Of a stretch of DNA of 14,474 nucleotides, positions 1 to 7,020 are shown in pieces; position 1 is the first letter of the stretch, and every line of letters begins with the position of its first letter. The translations under genes and the position numbers were made by a program. Under the pieces are notes generated by a model, which was not told the origin of the DNA, searched no databases, and saw only the letters and a program-made list of their open reading frames with translations. This DNA is from an uncultured Microbacteriaceae bacterium (GTDB taxonomy: Bacteria; Actinomycetota; Actinomycetes; Actinomycetales; Microbacteriaceae), in NCBI GenBank assembly GCA_946481135.1, contig CAMLMQ010000056.1, positions 1 through 14,474 of the forward strand. The letters run 5' to 3'.

Positions 1-1
1 C

Positions 2-466
2 ATCACGGCGGGCAACTCGTCGCAGATCACCGACGGCGCCGCCGCGCTCGTGCTCATGTCGGAGAAGACCGCCGCCGCGCGCGGCATCACCCCGCTCGCC
101 CGGATCGAGGCGCACGCCGCGGTCGCCGGACCCGACACGCGGCTGCACGCGCAGCCCGCGCACGCGATCCTCGCCGCGCTCGCGCGCCTCGACGGGGTCA
201 CGTCCGCCGACCTCGCGCGCGTCGAGATCAACGAGGCGTTCGCGGCCGTCGCCGTGCGGTCGGTCGACCTGCTCGGCATCTCGGGCGACCTCGTGAACGT
301 GCACGGCGGCGCGATCGCGCTCGGGCATCCGGTCGGCGCGTCGGGTGCGCGCATCGTCGGCACACTCGCGCGGCAGCTCGCCGCCCTCGGCTCGGGCACG
401 CTCGGTGCCGCCGGCATCTGCGGCGGCGGCGGACAGGGTTCGGCGGTCATCCTCCGCGCGATGTAG
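2..466 (+). CDS. Acetyl-CoA acyltransferase (thiolase), C-terminal part, 5' truncated by window edge
   Basis: This is the last 154 residues of a thiolase, about 40% of the family's usual length of roughly 390. Thiolases cleave or form 3-oxoacyl-CoA thioesters in the cytoplasm. The reading frame is open from base 2. The visible part starts with the NSSQITDGAAA segment typical of the thiolase core. It then carries NEAFA, the GHPVGASGAR motif with the catalytic histidine, and the C-terminal GICGGGGQG motif with the catalytic cysteine. All three blocks are intact, so the enzyme should be active. The nucleophilic cysteine of the N-terminal half lies outside the window. Substrate class (acetoacetyl-CoA, 3-oxoadipyl-CoA or longer acyl chains) cannot be decided from this fragment. 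It ends 38 bases before the lacI start, and nothing links it to the sugar locus. Confidence 0.93.
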   Translation: MTAGNSSQITDGAAALVLMSEKTAAARGITPLARIEAHAAVAGPDTRLHAQPAHAILAALARLDGVTSADLARVEINEAFAAVAVRSVDLLGISGDLVNVHGGAIALGHPVGASGARIVGTLARQLAALGSGTLGAAGICGGGGQGSAVILRAM

Positions 467-504
467 CCCTCGGCCGCCCGGGGGATTGGCGGGGCGGGCG
501 GTGG

Positions 505-1575
505 ATGCCGGATGATGCTCATGTGACCGTTCACGCGCCCGACGACGGGGAACCGGACCTCGCGTCCGGGCGTGCGCCGAACATCCGCGACGTCGCCCGG
601 CTCGCGGGGGTGTCGTATCAGACCGTCTCGCGCGTGCTCAACGACCACCCGAGCCTGCGCGAGGAGACCCGCAGCCGCGTGCGTGAGGTCATCGAGCGCA
701 TCGGCTACCGGCCGAACCCGGCGGCGCGCGCGCTCGTCACGAGCCGCTCGCGCACGATCGGAGTGCTCACCTCGCAGTCGTCGCAGTACGGGCCGGCGAC
801 GAGCATCGCCGCGATCGAGACGGCGGCACGGGATGCCGGCTACCGGTCGAGCTTCACGTCGATGGCGACGCCCGACGCCCCGTCGATCCGCGCCGCGCTC
901 GACTACCTGATGAGCCAGTCGGTCGAGGCCCTCGTCGTCATCGCGCCGCAGCAGCGCGTCCTCGAGGTGATCGAGGAGCTCGCGCTCACGATCCCCTACG
1001 TGACCCTGCAGAGCGCCGACCACGGCGGCGGTCACGGCATGACGACCGACCAGTCGCTCGGCGCGCGGCTCGCGACGCGTCACCTCATCGATCTCGGGCA
1101 CTCCGAGATCCTGCACATCGCCGGTCCGCAGGACTGGATCGAGGCCGAGGCGAGGATGCAGGGCTACCTCGACGAGATCAACGCCGCCGACCTGCGCACG
1201 CGGGCGCCGATCCTCGGCGACTGGAGCGCGCACTTCGGCTACTACGCGGGGCTCGAACTGCTGCGCTTCCGCGACTTCTCGGCGGTCTTCGCCGGCAACG
1301 ACCAGATGGCGCTCGGCTTCCTGCACGCCTGCCGGGAGCTCGGGCTGCGCGTGCCGGAGGACATCAGCGTCGTGGGGTTCGACGACATCCCCGAGGCCGC
1401 CCACTTCGCGCCGCCGCTCACGACGGTGCGGCAGAACTTCGCCGAGATCGGCCGTCGCGCGGTCGCGCTGCTGCTCGATCAGCTGCACGGCAGGGCCGCG
1501 CCGCTCGAACTCGTGCTGCCCGAACTCGTCGTACGCGAGTCGACGGCACCGCCCCCGTCGAACGCCCGCTTCTGA
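505..1575 (+). CDS. LacI-family transcriptional regulator, likely sugar-responsive repressor of the downstream locus
   Basis: A 356-residue LacI/GalR repressor. The DNA-binding headpiece begins at NIRDVARLAGVS (about residue 27), followed by YQTVSRVLN and the hinge segment GYRPNPAARAL. A periplasmic-binding-protein-like effector domain begins at TIGVL and runs to the end; it includes VFAGNDQMALG and VVGFDDIPEA, both characteristic of the family. Length is normal, with a slightly long N-terminal arm. The ATG at 505 has no clear Shine-Dalgarno sequence. The in-frame GTG at 523 is an alternative start and would leave 20 residues before the headpiece. A sequence matching the operator upstream of the next gene sits at 522-535 inside the first codons, so autoregulation is likely. 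The neighbouring AraD-like and ChvE-type genes suggest a sugar inducer such as arabinose, xylose or galactose. The exact ligand is inference. Confidence 0.93.
   Translation: MPDDAHVTVHAPDDGEPDLASGRAPNIRDVARLAGVSYQTVSRVLNDHPSLREETRSRVREVIERIGYRPNPAARALVTSRSRTIGVLTSQSSQYGPATSIAAIETAARDAGYRSSFTSMATPDAPSIRAALDYLMSQSVEALVVIAPQQRVLEVIEELALTIPYVTLQSADHGGGHGMTTDQSLGARLATRHLIDLGHSEILHIAGPQDWIEAEARMQGYLDEINAADLRTRAPILGDWSAHFGYYAGLELLRFRDFSAVFAGNDQMALGFLHACRELGLRVPEDISVVGFDDIPEAAHFAPPLTTVRQNFAEIGRRAVALLLDQLHGRAAPLELVLPELVVRESTAPPPSNARF
522..535. promoter_or_regulatory. LacI-type operator candidate inside the start of lacI
   Basis: TGTGACCGTTCACG matches the reverse complement of the operator at 1647-1660 at 13 of 14 positions. 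It has the CG centre typical of LacI-family sites. Its position within the first lacI codons suggests negative autoregulation, or a DNA loop with the sites about 1.1 kb downstream. Confidence 0.6.
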
Positions 1576-1603
1576 TCGACGCGCCGAAGATCGGCGCCGG
1601 GAC

Positions 1604-1634
1604 TTGACAGATGTGACCGTTTCGCCGTTACGAT
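1604..1634 (+). promoter_or_regulatory. Promoter of the AraD-like/chvE/mmsAB operon
   Basis: A perfect -35 box TTGACA at 1604-1609 is followed, after 19 bases, by TACGAT at 1629-1634, which fits the actinobacterial TAnnnT -10 box. The overlapping hexamer TTACGA would give an 18-base spacer. Transcription would start near 1641, giving a leader of about 55 bases that contains the operator at 1647-1660. The spacer contains a second operator-like half-site. Confidence 0.72.
1612..1625. promoter_or_regulatory. Partial LacI-type operator within the promoter spacer
   Basis: TGTGACCGTT, followed by TCGC, reproduces the left half and centre of the operator sequence; the right half is degenerate. It lies between the -35 and -10 boxes, where a bound repressor would block RNA polymerase. 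It is probably an auxiliary site, with centres about 35 bp from the intact operator at 1647-1660. Confidence 0.5.
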
Positions 1635-1646
1635 GACTCCGCCCCG

Positions 1647-1660
1647 TGTGAACGGTCACA
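1647..1660. promoter_or_regulatory. LacI-type operator (near-perfect palindrome) just after the predicted transcription start
   Basis: TGTGAACGGTCACA is a CG-centred palindrome with a single mismatched pair (half-sites TGTGAAC and TGTGACC). It lies a few bases downstream of the expected start point of the promoter at 1604-1634. This is a classical position for repression by the LacI protein encoded immediately upstream. No binding data are available. Confidence 0.72.
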
Positions 1661-1694
1661 TGGGCAGGGCCAGAACGAGACGACGGAGTCGCCG

Positions 1695-2435
1695 GTGATC
1701 GAAGAGCGAGCGCAGACCGCTCCACCGCTCTCGCCCGAGCACCAGGTCGTCATCGCCCGCCTCCGCGAAGACCTCGCCGAGCGTCACGCCGAACTGCGCC
1801 GCAGCGGCGCCGTCTCGGCGTCCGGCGGGAGCCTCTCCAGCCGCATCCCCGGCGCCGACCTGCTGCTCATCACGCCCGACGCCGGCGACGGCGACGCGGG
1901 TCCCGAGCGGATGGTGCTGTGCGACCTCGACGGCCGCCCCGTCGCCGACACCCCGGGTGCCGATCTCGCGACCCCGTCCGACGTCGCCGTGCACGGCGAG
2001 CTCTACCGGCAGGACCCGACGGTCGGCGGCATCGCGCGCAGCCGCGCCGCGCACGTCGCGGCCTGGGCCGCCGCGGGCGAAGCCGTGCCGTGCGTCACCG
2101 TCGCGATGGCCGAGGAGTTCGGCGGCGACCTCCCGCTCGCCCCCGCACCCGCCGCCGCACCCGGCCCCGAGGCCGCCGACGTCGCCCGCACCCTCCTGAC
2201 CACCGTCGCGGCGTCCGGTTCGCCGGCTCTGCTCGTGCCGCACGACGGCGTCGTCGCCGTCGGGGCCGACGCCCGCGCGGCCGCCCGGTCGGTGCTCATC
2301 GCCGAACAGGCCGCGACCACCGCGCATCTCGCGCGTCAGCTCGGCACCCCGGCGCGACTCGCCCCCGACGACATCCGCTCCCACGCCGCGCGCCGGCGTG
2401 ACCTCCGGGCTTCCTCCGCGGAGGCGATGCCCTGA
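1695..2435 (+). CDS. AraD-like class II aldolase/epimerase-fold protein lacking the metal-binding histidines
   Basis: A 246-residue protein that aligns along most of its length with L-ribulose-5-phosphate 4-epimerase (AraD). Examples are [14 protein letters not shown] against the N-terminal region, [13 protein letters not shown] around residues 94-106, and [18 protein letters not shown] around 111-128. Compared from memory with E. coli AraD, zinc ligands His95 and His97 are Arg115 and Arg117, and His171 is Asp184 (VPHDGV instead of HSHGPF). The conserved Asp of the SSD motif is kept as Asp96. The C-terminal tyrosine region is replaced by an arginine-rich tail. Epimerase or aldolase activity is therefore unlikely; a binding, regulatory or altered catalytic role is possible. 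The GTG start has GGAG at 1685-1688 with 6 bases between. It is the first gene of the sugar-transport operon. Confidence 0.78.
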   Translation: MIEERAQTAPPLSPEHQVVIARLREDLAERHAELRRSGAVSASGGSLSSRIPGADLLLITPDAGDGDAGPERMVLCDLDGRPVADTPGADLATPSDVAVHGELYRQDPTVGGIARSRAAHVAAWAAAGEAVPCVTVAMAEEFGGDLPLAPAPAAAPGPEAADVARTLLTTVAASGSPALLVPHDGVVAVGADARAAARSVLIAEQAATTAHLARQLGTPARLAPDDIRSHAARRRDLRASSAEAMP

Positions 2436-2470
2436 CCCCCGACCCCCGGGCTGCGGCCCGGCCCCGATGT

Positions 2471-2493
2471 CCGGTCTTCATGGACGAGACCGG
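2471..2493 (+). other. Stem-loop in the leader between the AraD-like gene and chvE
   Basis: CCGGTCT (2471-2477) pairs perfectly with AGACCGG (2487-2493) around a 9-base loop. A shorter CCGGGC/GCCCGG stem lies just upstream at 2446-2461. There is no following T-run, so this is not a standard terminator. It may affect mRNA processing or stability ahead of the highly expressed binding-protein gene. Confidence 0.35.
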
Positions 2494-2541
2494 CGATTGC
2501 ACCACAACCGACAACGGCGTCCATTTCAGAAAGGAAACACA

Positions 2542-3660
2542 GTGAAGCTCAAGCGCATTCTCGCGTTCGGCGCGGCGCTCGCGGTGGCTGCCGGCCTCGC
2601 GGCGTGCTCGCCCGGAGGCGGCTCGACCGGCGGCGACGCCGAGGGCGGCCTCGTCGGCATCGCGATGCCGACCCGCTCCTCCGAGCGCTGGATCCAGGAC
2701 GGCGACGCCCTCAAGGCCCAGTTCGAGGAGGCCGGCTTCGAAGTCGACCTCCAGTACGCCGAGGACGACATCCCGACCCAGGTCAGCCAGATCGAGAACA
2801 TGCTGACCCGCGGCGCGGTCGCGCTCGTGGTCGCGGCGATCGACGGCACGACGCTCACGAGCGTGCTCGAGGACGCGGCGGCGCAGGACGTCGCGGTCAT
2901 CGCCTACGACCGTCTGCTCCGCGAGACCGACGCGGTCTCCTACTACGCCACGTTCGACAACTTCCTCGTCGGACAGCAGCAGGCGTGGTCGGTGCTCAAC
3001 GGCCTCGGCCTCACCGACCTCGAGGGCAACCCCGCGGCGGACGCCCCGGCCGGACCGTTCAACATCGAGCTCTTCGCGGGCTCGCTCGACGACAACAACG
3101 CGTTCTTCTTCTTCAACGGCGCGATGGATGTGCTCCAGCCGCTGATCGACGACGGAACGCTCGTCGTGCAGTCGGGTCAGACCGACATCGAGCAGGTCGC
3201 CACGCTGCGCTGGGACGGCGAGACCGCCCAGAGCCGCATGGAGGACATCCTCACGGCGAACTACTCGGGCGGCGAGCAGGTCGACGCGGTGCTGTCGCCC
3301 TACGACGGCATCAGCCGCGGCATCATCTCGGCGCTGACGGACGCGGGCTACACCGTGGGCGCCGACTTCCCGATCATCTCGGGTCAGGACGCCGAGCTCG
3401 ACAGCGTGCGCGCGATCCTCGCGGGCGAGCAGTACGCGACCATCTTCAAGGACACCCGCGAGCTCGCGGCCGTGGCGGCGGAGATGACCATCGACGTGCT
3501 CAACGGCGACGAGCCGGAGATCAACAACGACACCGACTACGACAACGGCGTGAAGGTCGTGCCGTCGTACCTGCTGCAGCCGGTGATCGTCGTCTCCGAC
3601 AACATCGAGTCGGCCCTGGTCGACACCGGGTACTGGACGGCCGAGGAGATCGGCCTGTAA
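2542..3660 (+). CDS. chvE: ChvE-type multiple-monosaccharide ABC transporter substrate-binding lipoprotein
   Basis: A 372-residue exported sugar-binding lipoprotein. Residues 1-21 form a lipoprotein signal peptide (basic KLKR, hydrophobic core, lipobox LAAC) with the lipidated cysteine at 22, then a Gly/Ser-rich linker. The mature part closely follows the ChvE/XylF-like type 1 periplasmic-binding fold: [95 protein letters not shown] and [14 protein letters not shown]. ChvE proteins bind several aldoses, including arabinose, xylose, glucose and galactose, outside the membrane and deliver them to the MmsAB/GguAB transporter. The GTG start was chosen because AGAAAGGA at 2529-2536 is a strong ribosome-binding site and the signal peptide begins exactly there. 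An upstream in-frame start at 2398 would precede it with an implausible arginine/proline-rich stretch overlapping the AraD-like gene. Confidence 0.95.
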   Translation: MKLKRILAFGAALAVAAGLAACSPGGGSTGGDAEGGLVGIAMPTRSSERWIQDGDALKAQFEEAGFEVDLQYAEDDIPTQVSQIENMLTRGAVALVVAAIDGTTLTSVLEDAAAQDVAVIAYDRLLRETDAVSYYATFDNFLVGQQQAWSVLNGLGLTDLEGNPAADAPAGPFNIELFAGSLDDNNAFFFFNGAMDVLQPLIDDGTLVVQSGQTDIEQVATLRWDGETAQSRMEDILTANYSGGEQVDAVLSPYDGISRGIISALTDAGYTVGADFPIISGQDAELDSVRAILAGEQYATIFKDTRELAAVAAEMTIDVLNGDEPEINNDTDYDNGVKVVPSYLLQPVIVVSDNIESALVDTGYWTAEEIGL

Positions 3661-3684
3661 GACCCCGCGTTCCGCGATGAACGC

Positions 3685-3719
3685 TGCCGGTGGCGGGAGC
3701 ACCCCTCCCGCCACCGGCA
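3685..3719 (+). other. Perfect 15-bp intercistronic hairpin between chvE and mmsA
   Basis: TGCCGGTGGCGGGAG (3685-3699) and CTCCCGCCACCGGCA (3705-3719) are fully complementary around a 5-base CACCC loop. No T-run follows, so efficient intrinsic termination is not assured. Placement directly after the binding-protein stop codon fits a partial attenuator or a 3'-end stabiliser. Either would keep binding-protein mRNA more abundant than the transporter part, as known for other sugar ABC operons. Confidence 0.75.
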
Positions 3720-3768
3720 CCCCTCGACTACCCTCACCCCCAGCAGCCGACGAAGAGGCGGAGAGCTC

Positions 3769-5298
3769 GTGACCAACAACATCCTCGAGATGCGCTCCAT
3801 CACCAAGACGTTCCCGGGCGTCGTCGCCCTCAAGGACGTCACCCTCGAGGTGGAGCGCGGCGAGATCCACGCGATCTGCGGCGAGAACGGCGCCGGCAAG
3901 TCGACGCTCATGAAGGTGCTCTCGGGCGTGTACCCGTACGGCACCTACGAGGGCGAGATCGTCTTCGAGGGCGAGCCGGTGCAGTTCCGCAGCCTGCGCG
4001 ACAGCGAAGCCGCCGGCATCGTCATCATCCACCAGGAGCTCGCGCTCAGCCCCCACCTCTCGATCGCCGAGAACATCTTCCTCAACAACGAGGTCACGGG
4101 CCGCTTCGGCCTCATCGACTGGCACCGCACCAACGACGAGGCGGCGAAGCTGCTCGCCCGTGTCGGACTCACCGAGAACCCGACGACCAAGATCCTCGAC
4201 CTCGGCGTCGGCAAGCAGCAGCTCGTCGAGATCGCGAAGGCGCTCTCCAAGCGGGTGAAGCTGCTCATCCTCGACGAGCCGACGGCGGCGCTCAACGACG
4301 AGGACTCCGCGCACCTGCTCGACCTCATCCTGCATCTCAAGGGTCAGGGCATCACGAGCATCATCATCAGCCACAAGCTCAACGAGATCCGCCGCATCGC
4401 CGACCGCGTGACCGTCATCCGCGACGGCAAGCCGATCGAGACGATCGCGAAGACCGACGTCACCGAAGACCGCATCATCAAGGACATGGTCGGTCGCGAC
4501 CTCGAGCACCGCTACCCCGACCACACCCCGCACATCGGCGAGGAGATCTTCCGGGTCGAGAACTGGACGGCGCACCATCCGCAGGATCCGTCCCGCGTCG
4601 TCGTCGACGACGTGTCGATCACGGCCCGCGCCGGTGAGATCGTCGGCATCGCGGGGCTCATGGGCGCCGGTCGCACCGAGTTCGCGATGAGCCTGTTCGG
4701 TCGCAGCTACGGCTCGCGCATCAGCGGCCGCGTCTTCGTGCGGGGCCGAGAGGTGCGCACCCGCACCGTCGCCGAGGCGATCGCGAACGGCATCGCGTAC
4801 GCGACCGAGGACCGCAAGTACTACGGGCTCAACCTCATCGAGGACATCAAGCGCAACATCTCGGTGGCCTCGCTCGACAAGATCTCCCGCGCCGGTCTCG
4901 TCAACGAGGGCGAGGAGTTCCAGGTCGCGAACCGGTACCGCAAGGAGATGAACATCAAGGCTCCGAGCGTGCTCGTGCCGACGGGGAAGCTCTCCGGCGG
5001 CAACCAGCAGAAGGTCGTGCTGTCGAAGTGGATCTACAGCTCGCCCGACGTGCTGATCCTCGACGAGCCGACCCGCGGCATCGACGTGGGCGCGAAGTTC
5101 GAGATCTACACGATCATCAACCGACTCGCGGCGGAGGGGCGGGCGATCATCGTCATCTCCTCGGAGCTGCCGGAGCTCCTCGGCATCTGCGACCGCGTCT
5201 ACGCCCTGTCGGAGGGCCGCATCACGGGAGAACTGCCGGCCGCCGACGCCACCCCCGAAGCACTCATCAAGCTCATGACCATGGAGGCAACGCGCTGA
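3769..5298 (+). CDS. mmsA: Multiple-monosaccharide ABC transporter ATP-binding protein (two fused nucleotide-binding domains)
   Basis: A 509-residue tandem ATPase of the RbsA/XylG/GguA class that powers sugar import with MmsB. Domain 1 has Walker [10 protein letters not shown] (residues 38-46), a signature-like LGVGKQQ (145-151), Walker B LLILDEP (165-171) and the H-loop ISHKL. Domain 2 has the degenerate P-loop GLMGAGRTE (296-304), signature LSGGNQQ (408-414) and Walker B VLILDEP (428-434) followed by TRGIDVGAK. The degenerate second P-loop, lacking the lysine, is normal for this family and is not damage. The GTG start is preceded by GGAG at 3760-3763 with 5 bases between. Its TGA shares a base with the ATG of the permease gene, which indicates translational coupling. 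Confidence 0.95.
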   Translation: MTNNILEMRSITKTFPGVVALKDVTLEVERGEIHAICGENGAGKSTLMKVLSGVYPYGTYEGEIVFEGEPVQFRSLRDSEAAGIVIIHQELALSPHLSIAENIFLNNEVTGRFGLIDWHRTNDEAAKLLARVGLTENPTTKILDLGVGKQQLVEIAKALSKRVKLLILDEPTAALNDEDSAHLLDLILHLKGQGITSIIISHKLNEIRRIADRVTVIRDGKPIETIAKTDVTEDRIIKDMVGRDLEHRYPDHTPHIGEEIFRVENWTAHHPQDPSRVVVDDVSITARAGEIVGIAGLMGAGRTEFAMSLFGRSYGSRISGRVFVRGREVRTRTVAEAIANGIAYATEDRKYYGLNLIEDIKRNISVASLDKISRAGLVNEGEEFQVANRYRKEMNIKAPSVLVPTGKLSGGNQQKVVLSKWIYSSPDVLILDEPTRGIDVGAKFEIYTIINRLAAEGRAIIVISSELPELLGICDRVYALSEGRITGELPAADATPEALIKLMTMEATR

Positions 5299-6524
5299 TG
5301 TCCGACTCGCTCACCCGACCCGCCGCGGAGACCACCCCGCCGCCGGTGAACCGCGCGACGCGGGCGCTCTCGCACGTCGTCAGCGACCTCGGTCGCAACG
5401 GCATCTTCGTCGCGCTCGTGCTCGTCGTCGTGTTCTTCTCGATCACGACGCAGGGCATCCTGCTCTACCCGCAGAACATCTCGAACCTGATCGTGCAGAA
5501 CGGGTACATCCTCGTGCTCGCGATCGGGATGGTGTTCATCATCGTCGCGGGGCACATCGACCTCTCGGTCGGGTCGGTCGCCGCGTTCATCGGCGCCGTC
5601 GCGGGCGTGTTCACGAGTCAACTCGGGTTCCCGTGGTGGCTCGCGATCATCGGCGGTCTGCTGGTCGGCGCCCTCGTGGGGGCCTGGCAGGGCTTCTGGG
5701 TCGCCTACGTCGGCATCCCCGCGTTCATCGTGACGCTCGCGGGCATGCTCATCTTCCGCGGACTCGCGCTCGTCGTGCTCGGCAACCAGAACATCGGCTC
5801 GTTCCCGACCGAGTTCCGCGCGATCGGCAACGGCTACCTCACGAACCTGCTCGGCGACTTCGGCGTCGATCCGGTGACCCTCGCGATGGGCGCCTTCGTC
5901 ATCGCGATCATCGTCGTGCAGCAGGTGCGCACGCGTCGCGGTCGCGTCAACTACGCGCAGGATGTCGAGCCCTTCGGCTGGTTCATCGCGAAGATCGCCC
6001 TCACGATCGCCGGCCTCGGCGCCTTCACCTACGCGCTCGCGATCTTCCGCGGTGTGCCCGTGACGCTGCTCATCCTCGCGGCGCTCATCATCATCTACGG
6101 CATCCTGCAGAACCGTTCGGTCTTCGGTCGCCACGTCTACGCGATCGGCGGCAACCGTCACGCGGCGGAGCTCTCGGGCATCAAGACCCGCAAGGTCGAC
6201 TTCTGGCTGTTCGTGAACATGGGGGCGCTCGCGGCGCTCGCGGGTCTCATCTTCACCGCGCGCCTCAACCTCGCCGGACCGAAGGCGGGTGAGGGCTTCG
6301 AGCTCGAGGCGATCTCGGCCGCCTTCATCGGCGGTGCGGCCGTGCAGGGCGGCATCGGCACGATCGGCGGCGCCATCATCGGCGGCCTCATCATCGGCGT
6401 GCTCAACAACGGCATGTCGATCATGGGCATCGGCATCGAGTGGCAGCAGGCCGTGAAGGGGCTCGTGCTGCTGCTCGCGGTCGCCTTCGACGTCTTCAAC
6501 AAGCGGCGCTCCGGGCGGCGCTGA
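5298..6524 (+). CDS. mmsB: Multiple-monosaccharide ABC transporter permease
   Basis: A 408-residue integral membrane protein of the RbsC/XylH/GguB class, the channel partner of MmsA. After a polar N-terminus of about 35 residues come many hydrophobic segments. Family markers are GHIDLSVGSVAAFIGAV, the cytoplasmic coupling region NRSVFGRHVYAIGGNRHAAE followed by LSGI, and the C-terminal AISAAFIGGAAVQGGIGTIGG. The extended middle region around residues 205-265, with a charged loop (QVRTRRGRVNYAQDVEPFGW) and extra helices, is typical of the multiple-monosaccharide subfamily rather than RbsC. The ATG at 5298 overlaps the mmsA stop. A longer frame starting at 5028 only reads out-of-frame through mmsA and is not real. 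Confidence 0.95.
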   Translation: MSDSLTRPAAETTPPPVNRATRALSHVVSDLGRNGIFVALVLVVVFFSITTQGILLYPQNISNLIVQNGYILVLAIGMVFIIVAGHIDLSVGSVAAFIGAVAGVFTSQLGFPWWLAIIGGLLVGALVGAWQGFWVAYVGIPAFIVTLAGMLIFRGLALVVLGNQNIGSFPTEFRAIGNGYLTNLLGDFGVDPVTLAMGAFVIAIIVVQQVRTRRGRVNYAQDVEPFGWFIAKIALTIAGLGAFTYALAIFRGVPVTLLILAALIIIYGILQNRSVFGRHVYAIGGNRHAAELSGIKTRKVDFWLFVNMGALAALAGLIFTARLNLAGPKAGEGFELEAISAAFIGGAAVQGGIGTIGGAIIGGLIIGVLNNGMSIMGIGIEWQQAVKGLVLLLAVAFDVFNKRRSGRR

Positions 6525-6532
6525 CCGCGGCG

Positions 6533-6949
6533 ATGCGAGAGCGCGACCCGGCCCTCCTCCCCGGCCCGACGGCGGGGGAGTGGCTGGGGCGCGCGCGGCT
6601 CGCCCTCGCGGTCGGCACGTCGGTTCCCCTGCTGACGCTCCTCGCGGCCGGGTTCGGGGCCGAGCTGCCCCCGCCCGTCCTCCTCGTCGCGGGCGTCGTC
6701 GCGGTCGCCGGGTTCGCCGGCTGGGTGCTCGCGGGCGGTCGGGCCGTGCGCCAGATGAGTCGCGAGCGGCAGGCCGGGTACGCGACGGCGGCCGACGTGC
6801 CCGGTCTCGCCCTGCGGCATCCGCTCACCGGCGAGCTCGAGCGCCCCGCCGAGACGGCGCCGTCGACGGAGGACGACGTGCCGCTCGTGCGTCGGCTGCT
6901 GCGGGTGTCGGCGGGGTCCGTGCTCGACCGGCCGCGGCCTCCCGACTGA
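6533..6949 (+). CDS. Small two-helix membrane protein of unknown function
   Basis: A 138-residue protein that I do not recognise. A polar N-terminus (RERDPALLPGPTAGEWLGRA) is followed by two hydrophobic segments at about residues 22-42 and 46-66. They are joined by a short Pro-rich turn (ELPPP). A basic/polar stretch then contains RQMSRERQAGYATAADV, a cytoplasmic-type motif often seen after transmembrane helices in small actinobacterial proteins. The tail is Pro/Glu-rich and polar. The ATG lies 8 bases after the permease stop with no clear ribosome-binding site, so translation is probably coupled to mmsB. Third-position GC is high, as in its neighbours, which supports a real gene. Whether it assists the transporter or merely shares the transcript is unknown. 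Confidence 0.7.
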   Translation: MRERDPALLPGPTAGEWLGRARLALAVGTSVPLLTLLAAGFGAELPPPVLLVAGVVAVAGFAGWVLAGGRAVRQMSRERQAGYATAADVPGLALRHPLTGELERPAETAPSTEDDVPLVRRLLRVSAGSVLDRPRPPD

Positions 6950-7005
6950 CCGGATCCTCCGTTTCACTCCGCGGATCGCCCGTCGAGATTGTCGACGATT
7001 CTGGC

Positions 7006-7020
7006 TACATTCGTGGGGTG
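7006..7020 (+). promoter_or_regulatory. Leaderless -10 promoter for the ligJ-like gene
   Basis: TACATT (7006-7011) fits the TAnnnT -10 consensus and ends exactly 6 bases before the GTG start at 7018. There is no Shine-Dalgarno sequence. This geometry is the usual sign of leaderless transcription in Actinobacteria. No convincing -35 box is present. An imperfect dyad around GTCGAC (6988-6999, ATTGTCGACGAT) overlaps the upstream promoter region and could bind a regulator. Confidence 0.55.

Noticed and set aside
2497..2525. Possible internal promoter before chvE (TTGCAC with TCCATT 17 bases later)
   Set aside because: The -10 match is poor and does not fit TAnnnT; the operon promoter at 1604 is much better.
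2398..2541. Upstream extension of chvE to an ATG at 2398
   Set aside because: It would put 48 Pro/Arg-rich residues before an evident lipoprotein signal peptide; the ribosome site at 2529-2536 fits the GTG at 2542.
2296..4578. A 760-codon open frame on the minus strand opposite chvE and mmsA
   Set aside because: It is antisense to clearly recognisable transporter genes, is rich in Arg/Asp/Val/Glu as expected for reverse frames of high-GC genes, and shows no domain.
4657..4690. Broken second P-loop in the ATPase (GLMGAGRTE without lysine)
   Set aside because: This degenerate motif is normal in RbsA/XylG-type sugar ATPases and is not a mutation of note.
6950..6980. Terminator hairpin after the small membrane-protein gene (GATCC/GGATC arms)
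   Set aside because: Only 5 bp of stem with a 15-base loop and no T-run; too weak to call.
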